A stretch of 64,000 bases of DNA from Odoribacter sp. (lineage in GTDB: Bacteria > Bacteroidota > Bacteroidia > Bacteroidales > Prolixibacteraceae), in contig PNOH01000012.1 of the NCBI GenBank assembly GCA_013824715.1, positions 39,499-103,498 of the forward strand. Reading direction: 5' to 3'. Each line of letters opens with the position of its first letter. Within the stretch, counting starts at the first letter, position 1. The notes under the pieces were generated by a model. It saw only the letters and a list, made by a program, of their open reading frames with translations, had not been told where the DNA came from and made no database searches. Below, piece by piece: positions 1 to 8,283 of the stretch. Both the position numbers and the translations under genes were made by a program.

Positions 1-1
1 T

Positions 2-493
2 TTTCTTAACCCGGAAGCCTTTCAGATGGCAGCCCATGAATTAAATATTACCATTGGAGCAATCAATACTATTATTCTTCTGGTGAGCAGTATGACCATT
101 GCCATGTCAACCTCAGCGCTTCAGCAGAAGAACAAAGGATTAACAGTGCTGTTGCTTGAAATTACCATCATGCTGGCGCTTATTTTCCTCATTAATAAAT
201 ATTTTGAATGGGGAGTCAAATTTGAACACGGCATTTGGCCGGGATCTCAGCATTTGATCAACGATATGGGGCAGGGTGAAATCCTGTTCTTCGGGTTATA
301 TTTTGTGATGACCGGATTGCATGCCCTGCACATCGTCATCGGTATGATCATCATTATTGTTGCTTTGAGGAGAGTTCAGAAAGGCACCGTACATGCTGAC
401 CGGCCTTCGTTGCTCGAAAATGCAGGTCTATACTGGCACCTCGTTGACCTGATCTGGATTTTCCTGTTTCCTTTATTCTATCTGATTCATTAA
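2..493 (+). CDS. coxC: Cytochrome c oxidase subunit III, 5' end cut by window
   Basis: Membrane subunit III of a heme-copper terminal oxidase. The reading frame is open from base 2, upstream of the first visible ATG (26), so the gene starts before the window and the N-terminal part is missing. What remains shows several transmembrane segments, the HELN motif, a GQGEILFFGLYFVMTGLHAL-type segment with the His-Leu-His-Ile pair, and a closing hydrophobic helix ending LIWIFLFPLFYLIH, all typical of subunit III. It lies 15 bases before the subunit IV gene and in the same direction as subunit II and heme O synthase, so it is part of one operon. The family call is secure; which heme type the oxidase uses cannot be seen here. 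Confidence 0.93.
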   Translation, partial: FLNPEAFQMAAHELNITIGAINTIILLVSSMTIAMSTSALQQKNKGLTVLLLEITIMLALIFLINKYFEWGVKFEHGIWPGSQHLINDMGQGEILFFGLYFVMTGLHALHIVIGMIIIIVALRRVQKGTVHADRPSLLENAGLYWHLVDLIWIFLFPLFYLIH

Positions 494-508
494 GAAATTC
501 TCATTACT

Positions 509-793
509 ATGGAAAACGAAAAACATCATATTGTACCCTATAAAATATATTTCTATATCCTCATTGCATTGATTACCTTTACTTTCATGTCAATCGGGAT
601 AACCAAAATCAATCTGGGTGAATATTCGGTATTGGGAGCCATGATTTTTGCGACCATTAAATCCATTCTGGTTTTAACCTGGTTCATGCACCTCAAATTC
701 GATCAGCCCTTTCTGCGCTTCATGGTTGGATTTGTATTTCTGGTGTTCCTTGCGGTTATATTCATTACATTTTTAGATTACTATTTCAGATAA
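509..793 (+). CDS. Cytochrome c oxidase subunit IV (caa3-type small subunit)
   Basis: Small membrane protein of 94 residues that accompanies bacterial caa3-type oxidases and is thought to stabilise the complex. It has three hydrophobic segments (about residues 12-30, 42-60 and 68-90) and the motif KSILVLTWFMHLKF, which matches the W-F-M-H-L-K signature of prokaryotic subunit IV (COX4 pro family). Start ATG at 509 follows the subunit III stop by 15 bases, and only 4 bases separate its stop from the next start, so translation is probably coupled. The position between subunits III and II supports the assignment. Confidence 0.88.
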   Translation: MENEKHHIVPYKIYFYILIALITFTFMSIGITKINLGEYSVLGAMIFATIKSILVLTWFMHLKFDQPFLRFMVGFVFLVFLAVIFITFLDYYFR

Positions 794-797
794 AGCT

Positions 798-1745
798 ATG
801 TATATCCTATTATCTACAACTAATGCATCTAATTTCGTTACCGGCGTTGATAAGGCTTTCCTGATTATCCTGGGCATTTCTTTTGCTTTTCTGATCGGGT
901 TGACCTTTACCATGTTGTATTTCATATACAAGTACAACAACAAAAAGAACCCTCAGGCCACTCAAATAAAGGGTAGCACTAAGCTCGAAATTATCTGGAC
1001 TGTAATTCCTACCATTCTGGTTCTGGTCATGTTCTACTATGGCTGGGCAGGATGGGCTCCGATGCGAAAAGCTCCGGATGACAGTTTTAACATTCAGGTT
1101 ACAGGCCGGATGTGGAATTTTACTTTTCAGTACGAAAACGGTAAAAAGACCGATACCCTTTTTGTTCCGATGAACAAAGCAATAAAGCTGAACCTGGTTT
1201 CGCTCGATGTGATACACAGCCTTTACATTCCTTCGTTCAGGGTAAAAGAAGATGTTGTTCCGGAGCGTGATAAATTTGTATGGTTTATACCTCAACGGGA
1301 AGGTATTTACGAATTATTCTGTACCGAATACTGTGGAATGAACCACTCCTACATGTACAACTGGGTAAAAGTGATGCCTGAAGCAGATTTCAACAAATGG
1401 TATGTTGACACAACCAAACGGTTAGATGTTGCAGCAGTTGACTCGCCCACTGAAAACGGAAAACGTATCATGAAAAACATTGGCTGCTTTGCCTGCCATT
1501 CGGTTGACGGATCAAAATTGGTCGGTCCATCATTCAAGGGCCTCTATGGACATCAGGCAACAGTTATCTCAGGCGGGAACGAACGTGAATTTACTGTTGA
1601 CGACGAATATATTAAACGCTCCATTTTTGACCCGAATGCCGATGTGGTGAAAGGATTCAGTAAAGGATTGATGTTATCCTATACCGGACAATTGTCGGAA
1701 AACGATGTCAAACAAATTACGGAATATTTGAAAACACTTAAATGA
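798..1745 (+). CDS. coxB: Cytochrome c oxidase subunit II with fused cytochrome c domain
   Basis: Receives electrons and passes them to the oxidase core through the CuA centre. Two transmembrane helices (about residues 18-44 and 66-88) precede a periplasmic cupredoxin domain. CuA ligands are visible: His near residue 140 in DVIHSLYIPSF and the CTEYCGMNHSYM motif at about 175-186. The C-terminal ~90 residues form a class I cytochrome c with a heme-binding CFACH at about 229-233 and a later Met in a GLMLSY context as likely axial ligand. The fused cytochrome marks the caa3 type. Its stop overlaps the next start (ATGA), so it is cotranscribed with ctaB. Subunit I is not in the window and may lie upstream. 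Confidence 0.95.
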   Translation: MYILLSTTNASNFVTGVDKAFLIILGISFAFLIGLTFTMLYFIYKYNNKKNPQATQIKGSTKLEIIWTVIPTILVLVMFYYGWAGWAPMRKAPDDSFNIQVTGRMWNFTFQYENGKKTDTLFVPMNKAIKLNLVSLDVIHSLYIPSFRVKEDVVPERDKFVWFIPQREGIYELFCTEYCGMNHSYMYNWVKVMPEADFNKWYVDTTKRLDVAAVDSPTENGKRIMKNIGCFACHSVDGSKLVGPSFKGLYGHQATVISGGNEREFTVDDEYIKRSIFDPNADVVKGFSKGLMLSYTGQLSENDVKQITEYLKTLK

Positions 1746-2611
1746 TCAAAACCAGTATTTCATCCTGGATAAAAATAATTTCGGAGCTGGGCAAAGTACG
1801 TATTTCTTTGCCCATTGCTTTGTCTGCCTATACCGGATACGCGCTGAAGACAGGGACATTTGACGGGCAGGCGATGATGCTAATGGCTGGGGTTTTCCTG
1901 ATGTCGTGCAGTTCAGGAGCTATTAACCACCTTCAGGAATATCAAACTGACGCGTTGATGCCCCGAACCAAAAACCGGCCAATTCCTTCAGGAAAAATTT
2001 CACCGAAAGGCGCGTTTTGGGTTGCGCTTTCATTTTTTGCTTATGGCGCATTCATTTTAATCACAAATTTTCCAATCCTAGTTTTTCTTACCAGTTTACT
2101 GACTTTGCTTTCGTACAACGCGATTTATACCCCGCTTAAAAAAATAACCGCATTTGCCGTAGTTCCGGGGTCGTTGGTTGGGGCATTGCCGCCATACATT
2201 GGCTGGTTTGCAGGTGGCGGGGATTGGTTGAACGGAGATATTTTCTGGGTTGCGCTGTTCTTTTTTATTGGTCAGATTCCGCATTTCTGGCTGTTGTTGC
2301 TCATGTTTGGCAAAGAATATGAACTGGCCGGATTCCCAAGCCTGCACTCGGTATTCAGCGATAACCAGATCAAACGGCTAAGTTTTACCTGGATCCTGGC
2401 AACTATCGCCACAGCCATTGTTGTTTCGCTGGAAGTACTTCAGGGCAGCGTTTTGATGTTTTTTCTGCTCCTGTATATTTTCTATGCCCTGTTTTCCCTT
2501 TCAGCCAGTATGCTGGTACAACACGACATAAAAGCACGCCCGGCCTTTTTTAAACTGAATTTCCTGTACCTGATGATGATGATCGTTTTGATTGCCGATA
2601 GTCTGTTTTAA
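1742..2611 (+). CDS. ctaB: Protoheme IX farnesyltransferase (heme O synthase)
   Basis: Polytopic inner-membrane UbiA-family prenyltransferase that adds a farnesyl group to heme B to make heme O, the precursor of heme A for the oxidase encoded just upstream. The 289-residue length suits the family. The first Asp-rich region is represented by NHLQEYQTDALMPRTKNRPIPSGKI (residues about 61-86), containing the conserved D-x-M-x-R-T-x-x-R-P core. The second conserved loop reads YELAGFPSL. About eight hydrophobic helices alternate with short loops. The start overlaps the subunit II stop by 4 bases. No ctaA is visible, so heme O versus heme A use is open. Confidence 0.95.
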   Translation: MIKTSISSWIKIISELGKVRISLPIALSAYTGYALKTGTFDGQAMMLMAGVFLMSCSSGAINHLQEYQTDALMPRTKNRPIPSGKISPKGAFWVALSFFAYGAFILITNFPILVFLTSLLTLLSYNAIYTPLKKITAFAVVPGSLVGALPPYIGWFAGGGDWLNGDIFWVALFFFIGQIPHFWLLLLMFGKEYELAGFPSLHSVFSDNQIKRLSFTWILATIATAIVVSLEVLQGSVLMFFLLLYIFYALFSLSASMLVQHDIKARPAFFKLNFLYLMMMIVLIADSLF

Positions 2612-2624
2612 GGAATGAAATACA

Positions 2625-2632
2625 TATATTTA
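2625..2632 (+). promoter_or_regulatory. Candidate -7 promoter box for the AbiE-like pair
   Basis: TATATTTA, seven of eight matches to the Bacteroidota TAnnTTTG -7 element, lying just after the ctaB stop. If it works, transcription starts near 2638-2642, which excludes the ATG at 2615 as the antitoxin start. Confidence 0.4.
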
Positions 2633-2647
2633 CAAAAAAATACATCC

Positions 2648-2962
2648 ATGCAGGTCGGGTTACAAATGAAATTGAAAGCTATGCTCTGGGATATACCTGA
2701 TAGCCAGAGACTGGAAATTGCAAACAATATCCTTTCAAATCCTGTTGAAACTTTTCGTGAGAGCGACGAACTCTTTATTAAAGCACTTAACAGCTTGAAA
2801 TGGTACGAATTAACGAAACTTCTGGGCAAACAGAATTTGCTCGTTCTGCTTACAGATACTACCATTCGAAAACTTTACCCTGTTCAACGAAGAACATACT
2901 ATACCAATGCACGCCGATTATTATCAAAATACTCTGTATCCACTTCAGGACAAAGTGCTTAG
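2648..2962 (+). CDS. DUF6922-like putative antitoxin paired with AbiEii
   Basis: Small protein of about 104 residues, probably the antitoxin partner of the next gene. It contains a KLKAMLWDI start-of-domain motif followed by a helical region rich in Leu, Lys and Trp (SLKWYELTKLLGKQ), which resembles the DUF6922 proteins found beside AbiEii toxins in Bacteroidota. An upstream ATG at 2615 keeps the frame open, but it precedes a probable promoter box at 2625-2632, so I prefer 2648 (or 2666, M-K-L-K-A-M-L-W). The 3' end overlaps the toxin gene by 56 bases in another frame, which is common in such pairs. The family link is by recall of the motif only. Confidence 0.55.
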   Translation: MQVGLQMKLKAMLWDIPDSQRLEIANNILSNPVETFRESDELFIKALNSLKWYELTKLLGKQNLLVLLTDTTIRKLYPVQRRTYYTNARRLLSKYSVSTSGQSA

Positions 2963-3593
2963 AATTGTCGAAAAACTCCCTGTAGATTTTTATCTTACGG
3001 GTGGAACAGCTTTAAGCAGAGCCTATCTGCATCATCGTTATTCCGATGACCTGGATTTTTTTGTCAATAGCATAATTGATTTTAAATCACAGGTAAACAC
3101 AATAATTAAAGAGTTTGGCAAATCGGGTATTGGTTTTGAAACAACTGTCGCTGATGAAGGATTTGCGCGTATTTTTGTTTTTGAAGCAAGCAACTCATTG
3201 AAAATCGATTTTGTAAACGACATTCCTTTTCGCAGTGGCCAACCCATCAAAACTTCTCTTTTTGACAAGACAGACAACCTGAACAATATACTATCGAATA
3301 AGATAACTGCATTGGGCCGTTATTCTGCAAAAGATGTAGTTGACATTGTTTTTATTTGTAAAAACCATCGGTTTAATTGGGAAAGCATATTCAACGATGC
3401 AACGGAGAAAGACCTTTGGGTTAACCCAATAAATGCATCTGAGGTTTTGGAACAGTTCCCAATCGAAAAGCTACAAGAAATAGTCTGGACTAATCAATCG
3501 CCTTCAGGCGAATGGATTAAAGACCTTATAAATCAAATTATATCTGATATTCTTGATGGAAGTGGCAATTCTTTGTACAATCAATCGGAATAA
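2907..3593 (+). CDS. AbiEii/AbiGii-family nucleotidyltransferase toxin
   Basis: Toxin-like nucleotidyltransferase of 228 residues. The polymerase-beta-like signature is clear: FYLTGGTALSRAYL followed by HRYSDDLDFFV at about residues 30-55, giving the G-G-T-A-L loop and the D-x-D metal-binding pair. The later KITALGRYSAKDVVDIVFI segment matches the conserved R-x-x-K-D-x-x-D motif of AbiEii. In studied AbiE systems the toxin transfers nucleotides to RNA targets, causes growth arrest and can abort phage infection; the antitoxin represses transcription (type IV system). Here the reading frame looks intact. The start at 2907 gives an N-terminus, YYQNTLYPLQDKVL, typical of the family. Confidence 0.85.
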   Translation: MHADYYQNTLYPLQDKVLRIVEKLPVDFYLTGGTALSRAYLHHRYSDDLDFFVNSIIDFKSQVNTIIKEFGKSGIGFETTVADEGFARIFVFEASNSLKIDFVNDIPFRSGQPIKTSLFDKTDNLNNILSNKITALGRYSAKDVVDIVFICKNHRFNWESIFNDATEKDLWVNPINASEVLEQFPIEKLQEIVWTNQSPSGEWIKDLINQIISDILDGSGNSLYNQSE

Positions 3594-3691
3594 ATTTTGA
3601 AGAATTAATTGGGTCATCCCTGAAGTCAGGAATCCTTTAAACAAATCTCCCATCTATCTGTTTCAATTTCATACTTAAAAAATTCTACACC

Positions 3692-4153
3692 ATGTTTTTA
3701 GCAGGACTATTTTCAGGAATTGTGATCTTCGGTTTGCTCATCCTTTTTGTCTTTCCCAAATTAATGTTCATTGTAAGTGAAAGCAAATACGATATGGACA
3801 AAACCGCCGAGTTAATTACGGAATCAGTAAATGAACACAACTGGAGTTTACCGCATCAGTACGACCTTCAGCAAATTTTGGCCGGAAAAGGTTTTGAAGT
3901 CAAACCCGTAAAAGTTTATTCAGTTTGCAAACCGAATATTGCTTTCCGTGTTCTGGGCGAGAGCTCCATACAACATCTTTCGGCCATTATGCCATGCCGG
4001 ATCTCAATCTATGAAAAAGCGAACGGCAAAACCTATATTTCGAGAATGAATGCAAGTCTGATTGCCAGACTTTTGGGAGGAAAAGCTGCATCGGTCATGG
4101 TTGAAGCTGGCCAGGGCAGCGAAGAAATTCTGAAAGCGGTGGTTAAATTGTAA
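3692..4153 (+). CDS. DUF302-domain membrane-anchored protein
   Basis: Protein of 153 residues with one N-terminal transmembrane segment (about residues 2-26) followed by a DUF302 domain. The domain pattern is seen in SKYDMDKTAELITESV, the QQILAGKGFEVKPVKVYSVCKP segment and MPCRISIYEKANGKTYIS; the Cys in C-K-P and the M-P-C-R strand are hallmarks. The C-terminal GGKAASVMVEAGQGSEEILKAV helix closes the fold. DUF302 proteins have no settled function; they often occur with heavy-metal or redox genes, and an HMA-domain lipoprotein follows 117 bases downstream. A shared role in metal or redox stress is an inference only. Confidence 0.8.
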   Translation: MFLAGLFSGIVIFGLLILFVFPKLMFIVSESKYDMDKTAELITESVNEHNWSLPHQYDLQQILAGKGFEVKPVKVYSVCKPNIAFRVLGESSIQHLSAIMPCRISIYEKANGKTYISRMNASLIARLLGGKAASVMVEAGQGSEEILKAVVKL

Positions 4154-4270
4154 ATTTGTGGTCATTCATGGTCATTAGTTATACGTCATTCCTTGTAAGC
4201 GCTACTCGAAATTGCAGTGCAAACTACGAATGACCTTTTTCCTGAAAATTAAATCCTAAATCAAACCCAA

Positions 4271-4573
4271 ATGAAACCTTTTATCCTGATTGCTGCTCTT
4301 GTAATAAGCCTGGCAGCCTGTGCACCCAAACAAGCCCCAAAGGAAAAAGCTGCACCGGTAATGGTCGAAGCCAACCTGAAAGTGGAAGGCATGTCATGCG
4401 ACGGATGTGAATTGACCATCGCCAAAGGTGTTAATCTGCTGGCCGGTATTGATAGCATCAGCGCCAATCACGAAGATTCTACAGCCTTTGTCCGGTTCGA
4501 TTCAAACAAAACCAATCTGGCAGAAATTTCGAAAGCCATTGAAGGCCGGGGATATGTAGTAGCTTCGAAATAG
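4271..4573 (+). CDS. Heavy-metal-associated (HMA) domain lipoprotein
   Basis: Small exported metal-binding protein of 100 residues. A signal peptide ends in a lipobox (ISLAAC, Cys at about 17), so the mature protein is probably a membrane-anchored periplasmic lipoprotein. A single ferredoxin-like HMA fold follows, with the metal-binding motif GMSCDGC at about residues 40-46 and the typical ending VVAS. HMA domains bind Cu(I), Zn(II) or similar soft metals and often hand them to transporters. The upstream neighbour is a DUF302 protein; the downstream gene is on the other strand and converges. No P-type ATPase is seen nearby, so the partner is unknown. Confidence 0.85.
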   Translation: MKPFILIAALVISLAACAPKQAPKEKAAPVMVEANLKVEGMSCDGCELTIAKGVNLLAGIDSISANHEDSTAFVRFDSNKTNLAEISKAIEGRGYVVASK

Positions 4574-4587
4574 TTTTCAGCCGACAG

Positions 4588-5421
4588 TTATTTCACCGTT
4601 TTATCCAACGGACGGCCTAAACTTTCATACAGGCTCTTTCTACCGGCTTTGTCTTTAGTTAAAATTCCGCTGGCATATTTGGCCACCTGGACAGCAACTG
4701 CACGGGGCACAACAACAACGCCATCGCCATCGCCCACTACCACATCGCCCGGACAAACCAGTACGCCACCAATTGTGACCGGACGGTTGACCGATTCAAT
4801 CTCATTTCTTCCGGGACGAATTCCCCGGCCTTTATTACGCAGGTAAAGCGGAATCCTTTCGAGCCCAACTTCGTCGGTATCGCGCGAGCCAGCGTCGGTA
4901 ACCACACCAACGGCGCCCAGCTTATGCCAGAACAGGATGTTATTCGAACCAATTGAGCCAATGTCACGGTCTTCCACATCGTCAATCACAACTGCTGTTC
5001 CAGGTTTGATAAGCGCGGTAAATGCTTCATTCGAATATGCATTGTAAAAATTACCTTCCCATTTGGCAAAATCTTCGCCAGGGGCAGGCAGGGCAGGCTT
5101 TTGCGTGGGAACATACCGGGCAGTTACCGCTATTCCCCTGAAAACATGGGCAAAATCTTTGAGATCAACCCAGTCGGCATGAATATCCGGATTGACCAGT
5201 CCTGTGCCTGGCAAGCCGACCATATCCAAACCATCCGATACATCGGCCACGCGAAGGCTTTTGTACAATTCCAGAATTTGGGCATCTTCTTCGGCAGAAT
5301 ACGTTTTGGTTTCAATGAAATTCATTCCTTTTGCCAGTAAGGCTTTTTCTGGCCCCTGGGCAAATGAAGCAGCACCCATAATGGCAAAAAGAATCCACAT
5401 AAGCAATCTGAAATTTTTCAT
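4588..5421 (-). CDS. Secreted RraA-like protein (HMG aldolase/RraA family)
   Basis: Member of the RraA fold family, which includes 4-hydroxy-4-methyl-2-oxoglutarate aldolases and oxaloacetate decarboxylases as well as the RNase E regulator RraA. Conserved elements are GAVGVVTDAGSRD (about residues 160-175), with the Arg and Asp of the substrate/metal site, and the C-terminal GDVVVGDGDGVVVVPR strand. Unusually it begins with a cleavable signal peptide (MKNFRLLMWILFAIMGAASFAQ), so it should act outside the cytoplasm, which argues for an enzyme rather than an RNase regulator. I start it at the ATG at 5421, because the longer frame begins inside the upstream gene. It follows the 5432-5968 gene by 10 bases, likely one operon. 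Confidence 0.75.
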   Translation of the reverse strand: MKNFRLLMWILFAIMGAASFAQGPEKALLAKGMNFIETKTYSAEEDAQILELYKSLRVADVSDGLDMVGLPGTGLVNPDIHADWVDLKDFAHVFRGIAVTARYVPTQKPALPAPGEDFAKWEGNFYNAYSNEAFTALIKPGTAVVIDDVEDRDIGSIGSNNILFWHKLGAVGVVTDAGSRDTDEVGLERIPLYLRNKGRGIRPGRNEIESVNRPVTIGGVLVCPGDVVVGDGDGVVVVPRAVAVQVAKYASGILTKDKAGRKSLYESLGRPLDKTVK

Positions 5422-5431
5422 GTTTTTTTGT

Positions 5432-5968
5432 TTATTGCTTATCGTAAACTCTGGTTGATTTTTGCTCACCGTCAGGTGTTGTAAATGAAGTTTGAACCGA
5501 AAGTGTTTTGGCATCGGTAAGAGTCCACACTTCAGACGATTTCATTGTCCTGGATTCGCCATTCATGTCAAAAGTCCGTGAAGTTTCAATCGTAAGGGCT
5601 TTGCCATCAGCCGACCATGTTGCAACTGACTTACTTTCGCCTCTGGTTGAAGTATTTATACTCTCTTTTCCATCGAGGGAATACTTCGAGGTTGTGGTCA
5701 CGTTCTCACCATTCTGGTTGGTTCTTGTCCGAACAACTGTCAAAAGATTAGCTTCCTGGGTGGCAACAACATTACCACCTCCCATTCTCTGCCCAAAACC
5801 CTCGCCTACAATACTTTTCTCTGCATTTAATGTCCAGTTACCTGAGAAGTCAACCTTCCCTGATTGCGCAATTGACACGACCGGCACCATAAAAGCCAAC
5901 ATGAACATCATTGGAATTAACTGCCTGATTGATCTTTTAATTTGAAAATTTTCAGCATTTCTTTTCAT
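5432..5968 (-). CDS. Small secreted beta-rich protein, lipocalin-like
   Basis: Exported protein of 178 residues without an assigned function. An N-terminal signal segment (IPMMFMLAFMVPVVSIAQ, ending about residue 35) is followed by FSGNWTLNAEKS, a start often seen in small lipocalin-like or fatty-acid-binding-like beta barrels of Bacteroidota, then regular short beta strands rich in Thr, Ser and Glu (YSLDGKES, ATWSADGKALTIETS, EVWTLTDAKTLSV). The repeated S-x-D-G-K/T-x-L pattern fits a small barrel. It leads a probable two-gene operon with the RraA-like gene downstream. A ligand-binding role is a guess from the strand pattern. Confidence 0.65.
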   Translation of the reverse strand: MKRNAENFQIKRSIRQLIPMMFMLAFMVPVVSIAQSGKVDFSGNWTLNAEKSIVGEGFGQRMGGGNVVATQEANLLTVVRTRTNQNGENVTTTSKYSLDGKESINTSTRGESKSVATWSADGKALTIETSRTFDMNGESRTMKSSEVWTLTDAKTLSVQTSFTTPDGEQKSTRVYDKQ

Positions 5969-6076
5969 TTTTTCTTAATTTAGGTTATTGATTTAACTTA
6001 GAACACTACCAAAGGTAACTATTTCGGAGGATTTTAAGAAAGAATAATGATTTCGATATCTGTAATTATTGCCTAA

Positions 6077-6084
6077 TAATTTTG
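6077..6084 (+). promoter_or_regulatory. Bacteroidota -7 promoter box for the first GHL6 gene
   Basis: TAATTTTG, a full match to TAnnTTTG, 28 bases before the ATG at 6112. It overlaps the TTG at 6082, so the longer frame from that TTG is very unlikely to be translated. Confidence 0.6.
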
Positions 6085-6111
6085 GTACCTTTTGACCTTA
6101 AAATTCAGATC

Positions 6112-8283
6112 ATGGATAGAAGAAATTTCATCAGGACGACCTCTGTTGTTGCGGGCGCAGTTGTCGTCGTGGAGCCCTCAGTTCTTGCCGGTTTAAGAAG
6201 TCCGGCTGAACAAACCTGGTTCGACCGGCCAATGAGATGGGCCCAACTCACATTGGTTGAAAATGATCCCGGAAGTTTTGATCCTGATTTCTGGCTCAGT
6301 TATTTCAAGCGAATCCATGCCGATGGCACAACACTGAGCGCCGGTGGCGTGGTGGCCTATTATCCAACGGATGTGCCGTTGCACCACCGAAGCGACTGGC
6401 TTGGTAACTCCGATCCATTTGGTTATATGGTTGAAGGATGCCGCAAAATGAAGATGTCCATCATTGCCCGAACCGACCCCCATGCAGCCCGGCAAAATGT
6501 GGTTGACGCCCACCCCGACTGGATTGCAGTGACGGCCAACGGGGAGAAGCGCCGTCATTGGGCTAATAAGGATTTGTGGGTAACCTGCGCCCTAGGCCCG
6601 TATAATTTTGAATTTATGACCAAGGTGCACCAGGAAATCATGCAGCGCTACCAGCCCGATGGTATTTTCTCGAACCGCTGGGCCGGGCATGGAATCTGTT
6701 ACTGCGAACATTGCACGGAAAATTTCAAAGCATTTTCAGGACTCAACCTTCCTCAAACCAGCGATCCATTCAACAAAACCTACCAGAAATATTCAGAATG
6801 GAATACCTTCAGGTTGAAAGAGCTTTGGGTATTGTGGGATGGAATCATCAGAAAGCAAAAATCCACTTCGAGGTTTATCCCGAATGGATTTCCTGATAAA
6901 GTGGTGACTGGTCAGTTGTCAGATATCGTCTTTACCGACCATCAGGCAAGGAGCGGCGTAATTCCGCCCTGGTCGAACGGAAAGGGCGCCAAAGAATTAC
7001 GGGCTTCCATCGGAATGAAACCGCTGGGAGGAATTTTCAGCGTTGGCGTTGAAGAACAATACCGCTGGAAAGATTCTGTTCAGACTGAAGCTGAAATCCG
7101 GATTTGGGTTGCCGAAGGTACTGCCAACGGGATGCGCCCCTGGTTTACCAAGTTTTCAGGAGTGTTGTACGACAAGCGATGGCTCGATGTCGTGGATAAA
7201 ATATACCAGGTTCATTACCGAAACGAGCGATACCTGAGAAACACGGCGCCCATGGCCCGTGTCGGAATGGTGTTTTCTGAACAGAACCGGAATTACGGTA
7301 AAGAGACCTGGCAGCAGAAAAACGGTGATCATGCGCTCGGTATGTACCACGTACTGATCGAAGACCGTATGCCATTTGAAATGGTGAACGACCGCCTGCT
7401 CGATGCAGAACTCCTGAAACCCTTTAAACTGCTGATATTACCTAATATTGCTGCTCTTTCTGCGGAACAGTGCGATCATCTCCGGAAATTTGTTGAACGT
7501 GGAGGAAGTCTTCTGTCCACTTTCGAGACTTCGCTTTATAATGAAAACGGCCAGAGAAGATCAGATTTCGGTTTGGCCGATTTGTTTGGGGTTTCCTTTG
7601 ATCAGCATGTGGAAGGTCTGATGCAAAACAGTTATCTGCGCCTGAAGGAAGATTCGGAAACCAATCAGTTTCATCCGGTTTTAAAAGGCCTGGAAGATGC
7701 CTACCGGATTATCAATACCATTCATCAGGTGAATGTTATTCCAAAGTCATCCTTCCCCGGTCCGGTGACCCTGATACCCACTTATCCCGACCTTCCGATG
7801 GAAGATGTTTATCCCCGGATTCCAGAAACTGACATACGGGAACTTTACCTGCGAGATGTTGGCAATGGACGGGTTGCCTATTTCCCCGGAGATATTGACC
7901 GGACATTCTGGCAAATCATGAGCGCCGATCATGGGAAACTTTTGCGAAACACCATCCGTTGGGCGCTTCAGGAAGAACCAATTGTGGAAGTGAATGGTCC
8001 CGGCGTGGTTGATGTAACGGTATGGCGACAGGCGAATTCCATGACAGTCCATCTTGTAAACCTGACCAATCCGATGATGATGAAAGGTCCGTTCAGGGAA
8101 TTTATCCCGATTGATCAACAGGTCAGCATTAATATTCCTGAAGGAACAACAGTTCAGAAGGTTCACTTTCTGGCAAGCGGACAAAAATCTGATTTTAAGA
8201 TCAATGATGGTAAGATATTCGTCAATGTGCCACAGATTCAGGATCATGAGATCATCGGAATAGATTTAGAAGCCTCTAAATAA
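6112..8283 (+). CDS. Tat-exported hypothetical glycosyl hydrolase (GHL6-like), copy 1
   Basis: Large exported protein of 723 residues. It opens with a twin-arginine leader (DRRNFIRTTSVVAGAVVVV), so it should be folded in the cytoplasm and exported by Tat. The first ~350 residues look like a TIM-barrel hypothetical glycosyl hydrolase 6 domain (HADGTTLSAGGVVAYYPTDV, RYQPDGIFSNRWAG, CYCEHC). Residues about 440-500 (LILPNIAALSAEQCDHLRKF, VERGGSLLSTFETSLYN) match the beta-galactosidase trimerisation/glutamine-amidotransferase-like fold, and the end is beta-rich. I infer a carbohydrate-active enzyme of unknown substrate. The next gene is a paralogue. The start at 6112 is chosen from the leader and the promoter at 6077-6084. 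Confidence 0.75.
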   Translation: MDRRNFIRTTSVVAGAVVVVEPSVLAGLRSPAEQTWFDRPMRWAQLTLVENDPGSFDPDFWLSYFKRIHADGTTLSAGGVVAYYPTDVPLHHRSDWLGNSDPFGYMVEGCRKMKMSIIARTDPHAARQNVVDAHPDWIAVTANGEKRRHWANKDLWVTCALGPYNFEFMTKVHQEIMQRYQPDGIFSNRWAGHGICYCEHCTENFKAFSGLNLPQTSDPFNKTYQKYSEWNTFRLKELWVLWDGIIRKQKSTSRFIPNGFPDKVVTGQLSDIVFTDHQARSGVIPPWSNGKGAKELRASIGMKPLGGIFSVGVEEQYRWKDSVQTEAEIRIWVAEGTANGMRPWFTKFSGVLYDKRWLDVVDKIYQVHYRNERYLRNTAPMARVGMVFSEQNRNYGKETWQQKNGDHALGMYHVLIEDRMPFEMVNDRLLDAELLKPFKLLILPNIAALSAEQCDHLRKFVERGGSLLSTFETSLYNENGQRRSDFGLADLFGVSFDQHVEGLMQNSYLRLKEDSETNQFHPVLKGLEDAYRIINTIHQVNVIPKSSFPGPVTLIPTYPDLPMEDVYPRIPETDIRELYLRDVGNGRVAYFPGDIDRTFWQIMSADHGKLLRNTIRWALQEEPIVEVNGPGVVDVTVWRQANSMTVHLVNLTNPMMMKGPFREFIPIDQQVSINIPEGTTVQKVHFLASGQKSDFKINDGKIFVNVPQIQDHEIIGIDLEASK

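Noticed and set aside
810..1295. Long minus-strand frame opposite the subunit II gene
   Set aside because: It mirrors a clear CuA/cytochrome c gene, has no domain pattern and is an antisense shadow.
4588..5421. RNase E regulator RraA
   Set aside because: The signal peptide places it outside the cytoplasm, so an aldolase-type member of the fold is more likely.
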